Shown: positions 14,591-22,987, numbered from the stretch's first letter. The stretch is 26,437 nucleotides of DNA from Anaerocolumna jejuensis DSM 15929 (GCF_900142215.1 NZ_FRAC01000049.1:1-26437); one strand, 5' to 3'. Made by a program: numbers and translations. The notes: generated by a model not told the origin, from the letters alone.

Positions 14591-15706
14591 ATGACAAGGG
14601 AAGAATATTGCTCGAAAATCCAGGAAGCCATTGAAGCTATCGGATTTCGGGGAGAATATCTGGACCATTGCCGGTATGGCAGCGGACACATTAATGATAC
14701 CTTTCTAATCCGATTTAAAGAGCCGGAAGGCAATGTGGAAAGATATATCCTTCAGAGGATGAATCATGAGATATTTAAAAACCCGGATGAGCTGATGGAG
14801 AATATCTATAATGTTACTTCATTCCTGCGGGATAAAATAAGTAAGATGCATGGAGATACCAAAAGGGAGACCATGAATGTCATTTATACCAAAGACGGCA
14901 GGCCCTACTTCAAAGACAGCATTGGAGCCTGCTGGAGGGCGTATCTGTTTGTAGGCGATACCATGTCCTTTGATAAGGTGGAGAATACAAAGGATTTCTA
15001 CGAGAGTGGGGTATCCTTTGGCCATTTTCAGAATCTTCTGGCAGATTTTGATGCTGCAAGCCTTCATGAGACGATTCCGGACTTTCATAATACACCGGTC
15101 CGCTATGAAGCCTTTTTAAAGGCAGTCAAAGAGGATATCTGCGGGCGGGCAAAAGAAGCAGAGGCCGAAATCAGGTTCCTGATGCAGCGGGAAAAGGATA
15201 TGGGAATATGCATGGAGCTTCAAAGAGCAGGAGAACTGCCCCTTCGGGTTACCCATAATGACACGAAGCTGAATAATATATTAATTGATACGAAGACCGG
15301 AAAGGGTATCTGTGTCATAGATCTGGATACGGTAATGCCGGGACTGTCCATATTCGATTACGGGGATTCCATCCGGTTTGGAGCCAACAGGGCTGCCGAG
15401 GACGAAAGGGACCTGACGAAGGTCTCACTGGATCTGAAGCTCTTCGAGGCCTATACAAAGGGCTTCTTAGAAGGCTGCGGCGGCAGTCTTACGGAGAAGG
15501 AAATCGAACTGCTGCCCATGGGTGCCAAGCTGATGACAATGGAGTGCGGCATGCGTTTTCTGACAGATTATCTTGTGGGGGATACCTACTTCCGCATTCA
15601 CCGGGAGGGACATAATCTGGACCGCTGCCGAACCCAGCTTAAGCTCGTAGAGGATATGGAGCAGAAATGGGACAGCATGAAAGATATTACAGGAAAATAC
15701 CGATAA
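14591..15706 (+). CDS. NahK-like sugar 1-kinase (aminoglycoside phosphotransferase fold)
   Basis: A 371-residue kinase of the APH/choline kinase fold, close in layout to N-acetylhexosamine 1-kinase NahK (LnpB) and the MdsC-type proteins. N-terminal YGSGHINDTFLIRF (about residues 28-41) is the glycine-rich nucleotide loop. The catalytic loop is THNDTKLNNIL with Asp224 as likely base, and the metal motif is DLDT (Asp244, Asp246). It would phosphorylate the anomeric hydroxyl of a hexose or N-acetylhexosamine. AAAGGAG lies eight bases before the ATG at 14591. It stands between a nucleotidyltransferase and GalE, the same functional set as NahK-GalT-GalE in the bifidobacterial lacto-N-biose pathway, but here without any recognisable GH112 phosphorylase. 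Confidence 0.85.
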   Translation: MTREEYCSKIQEAIEAIGFRGEYLDHCRYGSGHINDTFLIRFKEPEGNVERYILQRMNHEIFKNPDELMENIYNVTSFLRDKISKMHGDTKRETMNVIYTKDGRPYFKDSIGACWRAYLFVGDTMSFDKVENTKDFYESGVSFGHFQNLLADFDAASLHETIPDFHNTPVRYEAFLKAVKEDICGRAKEAEAEIRFLMQREKDMGICMELQRAGELPLRVTHNDTKLNNILIDTKTGKGICVIDLDTVMPGLSIFDYGDSIRFGANRAAEDERDLTKVSLDLKLFEAYTKGFLEGCGGSLTEKEIELLPMGAKLMTMECGMRFLTDYLVGDTYFRIHREGHNLDRCRTQLKLVEDMEQKWDSMKDITGKYR

Positions 15707-15739
15707 AGTATTTGTATTTAGGAAAGGAGCTGAGTCAGA

Positions 15740-16753
15740 ATGGCAATATTAGTAACCGGAGGTGCCGGATATATAGGAAGCCATACCTGTGTGGAACTGC
15801 TGAACGCAGGGTATGAGGTGATTGTTGCGGATAATTTATGCAACTCAAGTGAGGAGTCACTGGCAAGGGTAAAAAAGATAACCGGAAAGGATATCAGGTT
15901 TTATAAAGTTGACCTGTTATGGGAGAAGGAGCTTAGAGAAATCTTTCAGAAGGAGAAGATCGAGGCGGTAATCCATTTTGCCGGCTTAAAGGCTGTTGGA
16001 GAGTCCGTGCAGAAGCCGCTGGAGTATTATCATAATAATATAACCGGAACACTGGTGCTTCTTCACATTATGAGAGAATTCGGAGTGAAGAACATTGTTT
16101 TTAGTTCCTCCGCTACGGTTTACGGAAAGCCGGAAACTGTTCCGATTAAGGAGGATTTCCCCCTTTCAGCCACGAATCCCTATGGAAAAACAAAGTTAAT
16201 GCTGGAGGATATTTTACGGGATTTATACCAGGCAGACTCCAGCTGGAATGTTATACTGCTTCGTTATTTTAATCCCATTGGCGCCCATAAAAGCGGTACG
16301 ATTGGAGAAGACCCCCAGGGAATTCCCAATAATTTGATTCCTTATATTACCCAGACAGCCGTAGGAAAGCTTGAGACCGTAGGTGTATTTGGAAACGATT
16401 ACGATACGCCGGACGGAAGCGGCGTCCGTGATTACATCCATGTTGTCGACCTGGCAGAGGGGCATGTGAAAGCAGTAGAAAAGCTTGCCGGACAGCCGGG
16501 TATTCGTACCTATAACCTTGGTACCGGTATCGGCTACAGTGTATTTGATATGATTAAGGCCTTTTCCCAGGTGTGCGGTAAGGAGATTCCCTATGTAATC
16601 AAGCCCCGCCGTCCGGGTGATATCGCAGTATGCTATGCGGATGCATCCCTGGCAAAGGAAGAGCTGGACTGGTCTGCTAAGAGGGGACTGGATGAAATGT
16701 GCGAAGATGCCTGGCGGTGGCAGGAGAATAATCCCATGGGATACCGCAGTTAA
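15740..16753 (+). CDS. galE: UDP-glucose 4-epimerase
   Basis: Extended short-chain dehydrogenase of 337 residues that interconverts UDP-galactose and UDP-glucose (often also the N-acetyl forms) with tightly bound NAD. Visible are the NAD motif GGAGYIGSHTCVELLNAGY (residues 7-25), SSSATVYG (near 120-127), the catalytic Tyr148-x-x-x-Lys152, and the GalE-typical segment LRYFNPIGAHKSGTIGEDP. The length is that of bacterial GalE. AAAGGAG precedes the ATG by about ten bases, and the gap to the kinase is 33 bases. It ends the sugar-1-phosphate to UDP-glucose series. Its 3' flank carries the 77-bp hairpin repeats. Confidence 0.96.
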   Translation: MAILVTGGAGYIGSHTCVELLNAGYEVIVADNLCNSSEESLARVKKITGKDIRFYKVDLLWEKELREIFQKEKIEAVIHFAGLKAVGESVQKPLEYYHNNITGTLVLLHIMREFGVKNIVFSSSATVYGKPETVPIKEDFPLSATNPYGKTKLMLEDILRDLYQADSSWNVILLRYFNPIGAHKSGTIGEDPQGIPNNLIPYITQTAVGKLETVGVFGNDYDTPDGSGVRDYIHVVDLAEGHVKAVEKLAGQPGIRTYNLGTGIGYSVFDMIKAFSQVCGKEIPYVIKPRRPGDIAVCYADASLAKEELDWSAKRGLDEMCEDAWRWQENNPMGYRS

Positions 16754-16770
16754 GGAATTGGATGGAAGCG

Positions 16771-16945
16771 GGGAAATGTGAAAGGAAAGCATTTTCACAT
16801 TCCATTATTTATAGCAGTACCACAGACAGGTCTGCGGTATGCAACGGGGGAAATGTGAAAGGAGAGCATTTTCACATTCCATTATTTATAGCAGTACCAC
16901 AGACAAGTCTGCGGTATGCAACGGGGGAAATGTGAAAGGAAAGCA
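16771..16945. repeat. 77-bp tandem hairpin repeat after galE
   Basis: Two complete 77-bp copies (16771-16847 and 16848-16924) differ at two positions, and a third partial copy of 21 bases begins at 16925. Each unit has a hairpin of AATGTGAAA/TTTCACATT and a second hairpin in which GTACCACAGAC faces GTCTGCGGTAT. The second hairpin is the same family as units at 14481 and 14534. There is no poly-T tract, so these are not ordinary terminators. They fill the 242 bases between galE and the CBM9-like gene. Confidence 0.85.
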
Positions 16946-16995
16946 CTTCCCCTTGATTTTTGACGCGTGCTAAGGTACGCAGATGGGAGCCTGGA

Positions 16996-17598
16996 ATGGC
17001 ATACAATGTGCATAGGATAGGGGATTTGGGACAGCTTGGGGAATGCGAGCCCTTTTTTATTGACCATTATCAATGGACGAAGGGTGAGAAGCCAAAGGCT
17101 TATGGAAAGATGGGACTGCTTGAGAATTATGGATTGGTGGTATCAATGACTGCAGTGGAGAGGAACCCCCTCCGTACATATACGGAAGAAAATACGCCGG
17201 TCTATAAGGACAGTGCACTGGAGGCATTTTTAAGCTTTCCGGGGGTCTTGGGGAACCAGTCCTATCTGAACTTTGAAATGAATGCCAATGGAGCTTTGTT
17301 AAGTGCATTCGGTACGACAAAAGAACGGGTGTTTTTAAGGGATTTTACCAGGCTTCAGGCTGTGTGTGAAGCCAAAATAGAAGAGAACACATGGGAAATC
17401 CTGCTGAAAATCCCCATGGAGCTGATCTGCAGTTTGTTTCAGATTGAGCCGTTACAAAGGGGTGACAGCTTTACCTGTAATTTTTATAAAATATGTGAAA
17501 CACCGGAATATGAGCACTATGGAAGCTTTGCGCCGATTATCAGCGAAAGGCCGAATTTTCATCTTCCGGAATTTTTTGAGACGGCTGTTATTGTTTAA
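16996..17598 (+). CDS. CBM9-like carbohydrate-binding protein, cytoplasmic
   Basis: About 200 residues resembling the stand-alone 'carbohydrate-binding family 9-like' proteins of clostridia. Characteristic parts are the early YQWTKGEKPKAYGKM segment, then ENTPVYKDSALEAFLSF and YLNFEMNANGALLSAFG. No signal peptide is visible, so it probably works inside the cell. An open frame extends upstream to a TTG at 16960, but the ATG at 16996 has a GGGAG site at short spacing and removes a basic tail lying next to the repeats; the start remains uncertain. It is 50 bases before the large secreted protein, which itself carries CBM9-like modules, so the two probably concern the same glycan. Confidence 0.72.
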   Translation: MAYNVHRIGDLGQLGECEPFFIDHYQWTKGEKPKAYGKMGLLENYGLVVSMTAVERNPLRTYTEENTPVYKDSALEAFLSFPGVLGNQSYLNFEMNANGALLSAFGTTKERVFLRDFTRLQAVCEAKIEENTWEILLKIPMELICSLFQIEPLQRGDSFTCNFYKICETPEYEHYGSFAPIISERPNFHLPEFFETAVIV

Positions 17599-17648
17599 AA
17601 TATTGGAGTAATCAGGTTTTGTGATAATAGGAGAAGGAGAAAGAGTTA

Positions 17649-20582
17649 ATGAAACGGGTGACAGTTTTCGTACTGGTTATATGTATGGTATTTACATTGG
17701 GATTTGCAAGTACTGCAAATGCGGATAAGACTATCGCAGCGGATAAAACTATCGCAGCGAATAAGACTTTCACAGGTGATAAGACTATCGCAGCAGAAAA
17801 GTACACCACATCCTCCGACAGCAGCTCCCTGCAGTCCCTCATGGCTGTTCAGGAAAACAACGATATTTTTATTTGTGTAACAGGAAGAAATTTGACCGAT
17901 ACTTACGCACTCTATATAGACAAGGACAATAATGAAAAGTCAGGTACGACAGCAGAGGGGTGGTCCAAAGCCAGCGGTATAGATTATAAAATTACCAGCG
18001 GCGGACTTTATAGCTTCCGTAATGGGAAGTGGCAGTCTGTTAAGACCAGGAATGATAACTTTAAGAAAGTCAAAAAGGATGGAGCTATTGAGGTCAGGCT
18101 GGATATGAAATTGCTTGGACTGGCAAAGAGCCAGCCGGTCAAAATAGGCTTTTATGATGGGAAAAATGGTCTGATACCCAGTGCAGGCAAGGAGATGATG
18201 ACGGTTGACAAGGCAGCTCCCGTTATTTCGGAGCCTGTCATAAAAATCGACGGAGACTATTCAGCACAGGAATGGGAAAATCTTAAGGTTGCGGACGGAC
18301 AGGATAAAATAAAGGAACTGTACGCTTATAAAGACGCACAAAAGCTGTATATAATGGCTTTGGGAGAAGCCTTAAAGGAAGCGGATAACAACATTTATCT
18401 AAATACGGATAACAATGCTTCTACCGGCTATAAAAACTGGGGACAATACACGGATAATGGAGCCGGTGCGGACTATATGCTCCAGTCGGATGCCAAGGGG
18501 GACTGGAAGCTGTATCAGTATGTGGGCCCTGACTGGAACTGGTCGGAGGCTAAGGCCCAGGTCGAAGCCATTGTAAAAGAGAAAGACGGGGTACAATGTC
18601 TGGAGCTGTCAATGGATATAAACTCCCTGAATTCGGTAAAAAAGAACCTGTATATTTCCATGGGGCTTAAAAATGACACCGGATTTGCTCCGAAGATTTG
18701 GGCTGGTATTCCTTATGCAAAGGTGATAGATCTGAACAGCTATAACATTAAGATCGATGGCAAGACTACTGACTGGGCGGAGGTTGATTCGAAATCAGCT
18801 GCTGACAGGACGGCTCTTAAGCTTCTGGCAGCACAGGATAGCAGAAAACTATATACCATCGTAACAGGCAGCTCTATGAATACCCAGAATGAGTATGTTC
18901 TGGATGTCAGAAAGGGAGGCTTCCAATACGGGATTTATTCCGGTGTTGAATATGTGGTAAAAGACGGCTATGTCTGCCCGTTAAAGGGAAACAACCTGCT
19001 GGATAAGAGCAGGAAGACTGCTGTGTATATGGACTATCAGGACGATGCCGTAAAGATGCAGCTTAAGCTTTCCCAGCTTGGCAGCCCTGCAGCCGGCAGT
19101 ATACATATTTCTTATAAGGGAAAGAACATTTTAAAGCTTCCGGCAGACGGCAAAAAGCTGAAGGTTACCAGCCTGTGGAAGACAGCCAGTGAAAAGGACA
19201 CCTTCTACCCGGCGGAGGATTATACGCCCAACGAAAACCCCTATAAGGGCTGGCTCCCCTGGGCAAGCCATGACAGTGTGAAGGAACCCCTTGCACAGAA
19301 GGTGAAAATGGCATACTTTGATATTAAGTGGAGTGAGCTGGAGCCCGAGGAAGGAACCTATGACTTTGCTGCGATAGAAGAAAAATACCATTTCAAATAC
19401 TGGAGTGAAAACGGCGTTAAGCTGAATCTGAGATTTGTTATGGATGACCCTTCTGATGACCCGGCCCATATGGATATTCCCAGGTGGCTGTATGATAAAC
19501 TGGTGAAAGAAAACTTCGAGGGCGGTAAGGGCGGCAAGTGGTATAACAGCCCGGCAATTGGTGCCGGATTTGCTCCCGATTACAATAGTCCTGTCCTTCT
19601 GACCGCCCATGAGAAGGCGGTTAAGGCTTTAGCCGGAAGATATGACAAGCCTGCCCTTATCTCCTTTGTCCAGATAGGCAGTCTGGGACACTGGGCTGAA
19701 TTTCATAATTGGCCGGAGGATATATCGGGAAAGTTTCCGGACCTCAGTGTATCCGACAAGTATGTGGAGCACTATTTGAAGGCTTTTAAAAACGTAAAGC
19801 TTGGAATGAGAAAGCCTTACCCCATTGCAAAGGATAATAAGCTGGGTCTGTTTAATGATGTATTCGGCATGGCGGACACGACTGACCAGTTCCTGAACTG
19901 GACCGTAAACGGCTGGGATGAAATCGGGGCCTATGTGGATGCAGCTTCCGGCTTTTCCTCACCGGAAGAAGCCCAAAAGGCTTCTGCAATGCCTGATTTC
20001 TGGAAGAGCAGCTATTCCGGCGGTGAATTTGCAAATGGAAATGTAAGGCTGTATATTGATGATGCGGCAATTATGGATACGCTCCGCCAGGTAAGGGAGA
20101 GCCATACCTCATGGCTTGGACCCTGTTCTCCTGCTGATTTGTTAAAGAGCGATCAGGACGCCTATGCATACCAGCGCAACCTTGATGCAATGACCAATAT
20201 AATGGGGTATAACTTTGTGCTGGAAGCAGTTACCCAAACCGGTAAAGCAAAGGCGGGAGAGAGTCTGAGCGTTAAAATGAAATGGAATAACAAAGGGGTA
20301 GCACCTTTTTACTACAAATGGCCCCTGGAGCTTTCACTTGCAGACAGTAAAGGAAAAATAGCAGTTAAGACACTTACCCAAGCTGATATTACAAAATGGC
20401 TTCCGGGTGAAAGGCTGACGACCCAGAGCATTTCAATTCCAAAGAGTCTGAAGGAGGGGGAATATACGCTATGCGTTGCCATAATTGACCCTTCAACAGG
20501 CAAGCCGGGGATAAAGCTTGGGATAGAGGGAATCCGCCCGGATGGAAGGTATGCTCTTAACCCGGTAACAGTTGGGAGATAA
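17649..20582 (+). CDS. Secreted multi-modular DUF4832 protein with CBM9-like domains
   Basis: A 977-residue exported protein. A signal peptide covers residues 1-25 (MKRVTVFVLVICMVFTLGFA then STANA). A four-copy hexapeptide array follows (26-49), then three successive beta-rich modules (about 50-185, 195-365 and 370-510); the second starts IDGDYSAQEWENLKV, the third IDGKTTDWAEV, both CBM9/DOMON-like openings. The catalytic-type barrel begins with NENPYKGW (528-535), and WSELEPEEGTYDF matches the W-x-x-L-E-x-x-x-G-x-Y pattern of the cytoplasmic paralogs. Glu684 in GHWAEFHNW and Glu793 in YSGGEFANG are candidates for the catalytic pair. The C-terminal DUF4832 beta-domain includes NNKGVAPFYYKWPLEL and GRYAL. 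There is no LPxTG anchor or SLH domain, so it is presumably free or held by its binding modules. RBS GGAGAAGGAG supports the ATG. I infer a glycan-degrading enzyme feeding the importer. Confidence 0.78.
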   Translation: MKRVTVFVLVICMVFTLGFASTANADKTIAADKTIAANKTFTGDKTIAAEKYTTSSDSSSLQSLMAVQENNDIFICVTGRNLTDTYALYIDKDNNEKSGTTAEGWSKASGIDYKITSGGLYSFRNGKWQSVKTRNDNFKKVKKDGAIEVRLDMKLLGLAKSQPVKIGFYDGKNGLIPSAGKEMMTVDKAAPVISEPVIKIDGDYSAQEWENLKVADGQDKIKELYAYKDAQKLYIMALGEALKEADNNIYLNTDNNASTGYKNWGQYTDNGAGADYMLQSDAKGDWKLYQYVGPDWNWSEAKAQVEAIVKEKDGVQCLELSMDINSLNSVKKNLYISMGLKNDTGFAPKIWAGIPYAKVIDLNSYNIKIDGKTTDWAEVDSKSAADRTALKLLAAQDSRKLYTIVTGSSMNTQNEYVLDVRKGGFQYGIYSGVEYVVKDGYVCPLKGNNLLDKSRKTAVYMDYQDDAVKMQLKLSQLGSPAAGSIHISYKGKNILKLPADGKKLKVTSLWKTASEKDTFYPAEDYTPNENPYKGWLPWASHDSVKEPLAQKVKMAYFDIKWSELEPEEGTYDFAAIEEKYHFKYWSENGVKLNLRFVMDDPSDDPAHMDIPRWLYDKLVKENFEGGKGGKWYNSPAIGAGFAPDYNSPVLLTAHEKAVKALAGRYDKPALISFVQIGSLGHWAEFHNWPEDISGKFPDLSVSDKYVEHYLKAFKNVKLGMRKPYPIAKDNKLGLFNDVFGMADTTDQFLNWTVNGWDEIGAYVDAASGFSSPEEAQKASAMPDFWKSSYSGGEFANGNVRLYIDDAAIMDTLRQVRESHTSWLGPCSPADLLKSDQDAYAYQRNLDAMTNIMGYNFVLEAVTQTGKAKAGESLSVKMKWNNKGVAPFYYKWPLELSLADSKGKIAVKTLTQADITKWLPGERLTTQSISIPKSLKEGEYTLCVAIIDPSTGKPGIKLGIEGIRPDGRYALNPVTVGR
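17724..17795 (+). repeat. 18-bp tandem repeat at the mature N-terminus of the secreted protein
   Basis: Four 18-bp units encode DKTIAA, DKTIAA, NKTFTG, DKTIAA (residues 26-49), directly after the predicted signal-peptide cleavage site. Three units are almost identical in DNA, so the array is recent and may vary in copy number between strains. Confidence 0.85.
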
Positions 20583-20653
20583 TTATAATTAATGCATGGT
20601 ACATGGTAAGAGAGTACCGGAATCACATATCCATATTTGTCATATAATATCTG

Positions 20654-20690
20654 ACTGCCAGTTCCTTATTTGGAACTGGCAGTTTTTTTA
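20654..20690 (+). terminator. Strong terminator ending the carbohydrate locus
   Basis: ACTGCCAGTTCC (20654-20665) pairs perfectly with GGAACTGGCAGT (20672-20683) around a six-base loop, followed by seven T residues. It ends the transcript of the secreted DUF4832 gene. The remaining bases to 20849 hold the promoter of the next gene and nothing else I can name. Confidence 0.92.
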
Positions 20691-20776
20691 ATAACCTGCC
20701 AATGGGATTTGGAAAAGTCAAGGGCAGCAGGATTTTATAAGGCAGCGGCACAGGGACAGGGCAATCAATTTACAGG

Positions 20777-20804
20777 TTACCAAGAGTGGATTTTATGCTA
20801 TAAT
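20777..20804 (+). promoter_or_regulatory. Extended -10 promoter for the GNAT gene
   Basis: TATAAT (20799-20804) is preceded by TGC, making an extended -10, with TTACCA (20777-20782) 16 bases upstream as a partial -35. It lies 45 bases before the GNAT start and after the preceding terminator. Confidence 0.6.
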
Positions 20805-20849
20805 GTTAAAAATACATCGTTAAAAATACAGGATACCGGAGGTTTGACT

Positions 20850-21359
20850 ATGGGAGAAACCTTATTGTTTCGGAAGGGAACGAAGGAAGAGATACCGGAA
20901 ATATATGAACTGTTCTTAAGAGGCATTGAAGAGATGACAGCAAATGGCATCCCTCAGTGGGATGAAGTGTATCCAACTAAAAGGGATTTGGAGCTGGATA
21001 TAGAAATGGACGAACTGTATGTCGGCGTGTCAGGGAAGGAGATTGCCGTAGTTTATGTATTAAATAAAGAATGTGATGAGCAATACAGCGGCGGAAAATG
21101 GACACTGGACACAGATAATTTTATGGTTATCCATAGGCTTTGCGTGCATCCGAAATTCCAGAACAAAGGCTTGGGCAGGCAGACCTTGATGCATATTGAA
21201 AACACTCTGAAGCAAGAGGGTATTTCCTCCATCCGTTTGGATGCATTTACCAGGAATCCCTATGCTTTGAAAATGTATGATTCATTCGGTTATGCCGTCG
21301 TCGGGGAGGTTAACTGGCGGAAAGGAAAGTTTTTTCTCATGGAGAAAGTAATTTCTTAA
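20850..21359 (+). CDS. GNAT family N-acetyltransferase
   Basis: A 169-residue acetyltransferase. Motif A is HPKFQNKGLGRQTLMHIE (about residues 104-121), giving the Q-x-x-G-x-G acetyl-CoA loop; RLDAFTRNPYALKMYDSFGY is the typical C-terminal motif B region. The N-terminal GTKEEIPEIYELF is normal for the family. ATG 20850 follows GGAGG at good spacing; an open upstream stretch back to 20670 runs through the previous terminator and is not coding. It has its own promoter, so it is separate from the carbohydrate operon. The substrate is unknown. Confidence 0.9.
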   Translation: MGETLLFRKGTKEEIPEIYELFLRGIEEMTANGIPQWDEVYPTKRDLELDIEMDELYVGVSGKEIAVVYVLNKECDEQYSGGKWTLDTDNFMVIHRLCVHPKFQNKGLGRQTLMHIENTLKQEGISSIRLDAFTRNPYALKMYDSFGYAVVGEVNWRKGKFFLMEKVIS

Positions 21360-21402
21360 GGCAGAGGTATTTAAAATTTCTACTAAAGCAATTATCGGAA
21401 AC

Positions 21403-21448
21403 AAATACAATATGCTTTCGATTAGTTGAAATAATATATTGTATTTTT
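21403..21448 (+). terminator. AT-rich stem-loop after the GNAT gene
   Basis: AAATACAATAT (21403-21413) pairs with ATATTGTATTT (21436-21446), a perfect 11-bp stem with a 22-base loop, then TTTTT. It has few GC pairs, so it would be a weak terminator. Confidence 0.55.
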
Positions 21449-21497
21449 AGCTTCCATTTGTCCTGTACAAATCAAATAAATAGTAAGGAGGGTTCCT

Positions 21498-22022
21498 ATG
21501 AGAAAGGTAGTTTTATTTATAGCTATGAGCCTGGATGGGTATATAGCTACAAAGGAGGATTCCCTGGAGTGGTTATTCCAGACCGAGGGCGAAGGAGATA
21601 ACGGTTATTCGGAATTTTATGAAACCGTTGATACCATTTTATTAGGCAGAAGAACCTATGACTGGATTCTTGATATGGAAGGGGACAATTTTCCCTATAA
21701 GGGGAGGCAGTGCTTTGTCTTTTCCGGCAGCAGGCAGGGGGAAGATAAGAATGTGCGGTTCTTTCATGGTGATATTACGGATTTTATAACAAAATTAAAA
21801 CAGGAAGAGGGAAAAGATATCTGGGTTGTCGGCGGAGGAGAATTGCTTCAGCATTTCATCTCCAATCGTTTAGTGGATGAATGGATAATAACCATAGCAC
21901 CGACTGTTCTGGGAGATGGAATACCCTTATTTAAAAAGAATGATTTTGAGACACGGCTGAGATTAAAGGGTGTCAGGCGGTCCAACCAGTTTACAGAGCT
22001 TCATTATGAGACGGTGAAATAA
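21498..22022 (+). CDS. RibD C-terminal/DHFR-like reductase (YyaP/YwjB type)
   Basis: A 174-residue protein of the dihydrofolate reductase-like fold. It opens with VVLFIAMSLDGYIA, continues with VDTILLGRRTYDWI (about 45-58), and has the NADPH-binding glycine segment DIWVVGGGELLQHF (about 108-121), with IAPTVLGDGIPLF near the end. This matches the RibD C-terminal domain family represented by B. subtilis YyaP and YwjB, whose function is poorly defined. RBS AAGGAGG lies before the ATG. It is unlikely to be the housekeeping FolA, given the sequence type. It may act with the following regulator, which is 77 bases downstream. Confidence 0.88.
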   Translation: MRKVVLFIAMSLDGYIATKEDSLEWLFQTEGEGDNGYSEFYETVDTILLGRRTYDWILDMEGDNFPYKGRQCFVFSGSRQGEDKNVRFFHGDITDFITKLKQEEGKDIWVVGGGELLQHFISNRLVDEWIITIAPTVLGDGIPLFKKNDFETRLRLKGVRRSNQFTELHYETVK

Positions 22023-22099
22023 AGACCAGACAATATGCGGCAGGAAAAGCCGGGCCGGTTGTTCTTCTATAAGGTATGATTAAACCAGGAGGTGAGAGT

Positions 22100-22987
22100 A
22101 TGGATTGGGTAGAGAAGTTAAATGAGTCAATAAGCTATATTGAAGGTAATCTTGCAGCAGAGATATCCTATGAGAAGCTTGCCCGGATAGCAAATTGCTC
22201 CGTCTATAACTATCAGCGGATGTTTTCCTATATTGCAGACAAGTCCTTGTCCGAATATATCAGAAGCAGGCGGCTGACCATGGCAGCCTTTGATTTATTG
22301 AACGGCAGGGACAGAATAATAGATATTGCCCTAAAGTACGGATATGAATCCCAGGATGCATTTTCCCGTGCCTTTAAAGTCTTTCACGGCGTATCGCCCT
22401 CTGTTGTGAGAAATGAAACCGTTCAGTTGAGATCCTGCCCCAAGCTCTCCTTTCAAATAACAATAAAAGGAGAAAATCATATGAATTATCAGATTGAACA
22501 ATGGCCGGCCTTTAGAGTTATGGGAATCGCACACAAGATAGGGACAAAAGCAGCCTTTGAAGTGATTCCAAAGCTATGGGAAGATGCCTGGAAGGATGGG
22601 ACCATGCAAAGGCTTATGGAGAATTTTCCAGCAGAAGAGGAGCTTCTGCATTATAGACCGGCGGGTTTTTTGGGAATCGCAGAAGGGGGCCGATGGGGCG
22701 ATGCAGAGGAAATGAGGTATATAATCGGCATAACTAACCATGTGGAGGCAGAGGAGTGTAAGTACATTCCTCCTTTGGAAGGGTTTGAAGAGTTCGCCTA
22801 CCCTGCTGCCACCTGGGCTGTCTTTGAAGCAAACGGAGAATTACCGGAGGCAACCCAGAAAATCTATAAGCAGTTTTATACGGAATGGCTTCCGAATTCA
22901 GGCTATGAGCTGGCGGACCTTCCTGTTATTGAATGCTATATGCAGGAAAACCGGCAGGAGGTTTGGATTGCAGTAACGAAGGGTTAA
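22100..22987 (+). CDS. AraC-type regulator with GyrI-like effector domain
   Basis: A 295-residue transcription regulator. The N-terminal about 110 residues carry an AraC double helix-turn-helix (YEKLARIANCSVYNYQRMF and RIIDIALKYGYESQDAFSRA, with FHGVSPS closing it). The rest, from MNYQIEQWPAFRVMGIAHKIG (about residue 130), is a GyrI-like/effector-binding (BacR-type) domain that binds small hydrophobic or cationic compounds in Rob/SoxS-like proteins. ATG 22100 follows AGGAGG at seven bases; an ATG eight codons upstream overlaps that site. An internal RBS (AGGAG) and ATG precede the effector domain at 22481, so a separate effector protein could also be made; I treat that as incidental. Confidence 0.9.
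   Translation: MDWVEKLNESISYIEGNLAAEISYEKLARIANCSVYNYQRMFSYIADKSLSEYIRSRRLTMAAFDLLNGRDRIIDIALKYGYESQDAFSRAFKVFHGVSPSVVRNETVQLRSCPKLSFQITIKGENHMNYQIEQWPAFRVMGIAHKIGTKAAFEVIPKLWEDAWKDGTMQRLMENFPAEEELLHYRPAGFLGIAEGGRWGDAEEMRYIIGITNHVEAEECKYIPPLEGFEEFAYPAATWAVFEANGELPEATQKIYKQFYTEWLPNSGYELADLPVIECYMQENRQEVWIAVTKG

Noticed and set aside
16771..16945. CRISPR array
   Set aside because: Copies are contiguous 77-bp direct repeats without unique spacers, and no cas genes are present.
22481..22987. Separate GyrI-like gene starting inside the AraC-type gene
   Set aside because: An RBS-like AGGAG and ATG exist, but the upstream reading frame is continuous and the AraC-effector fusion is a common architecture.
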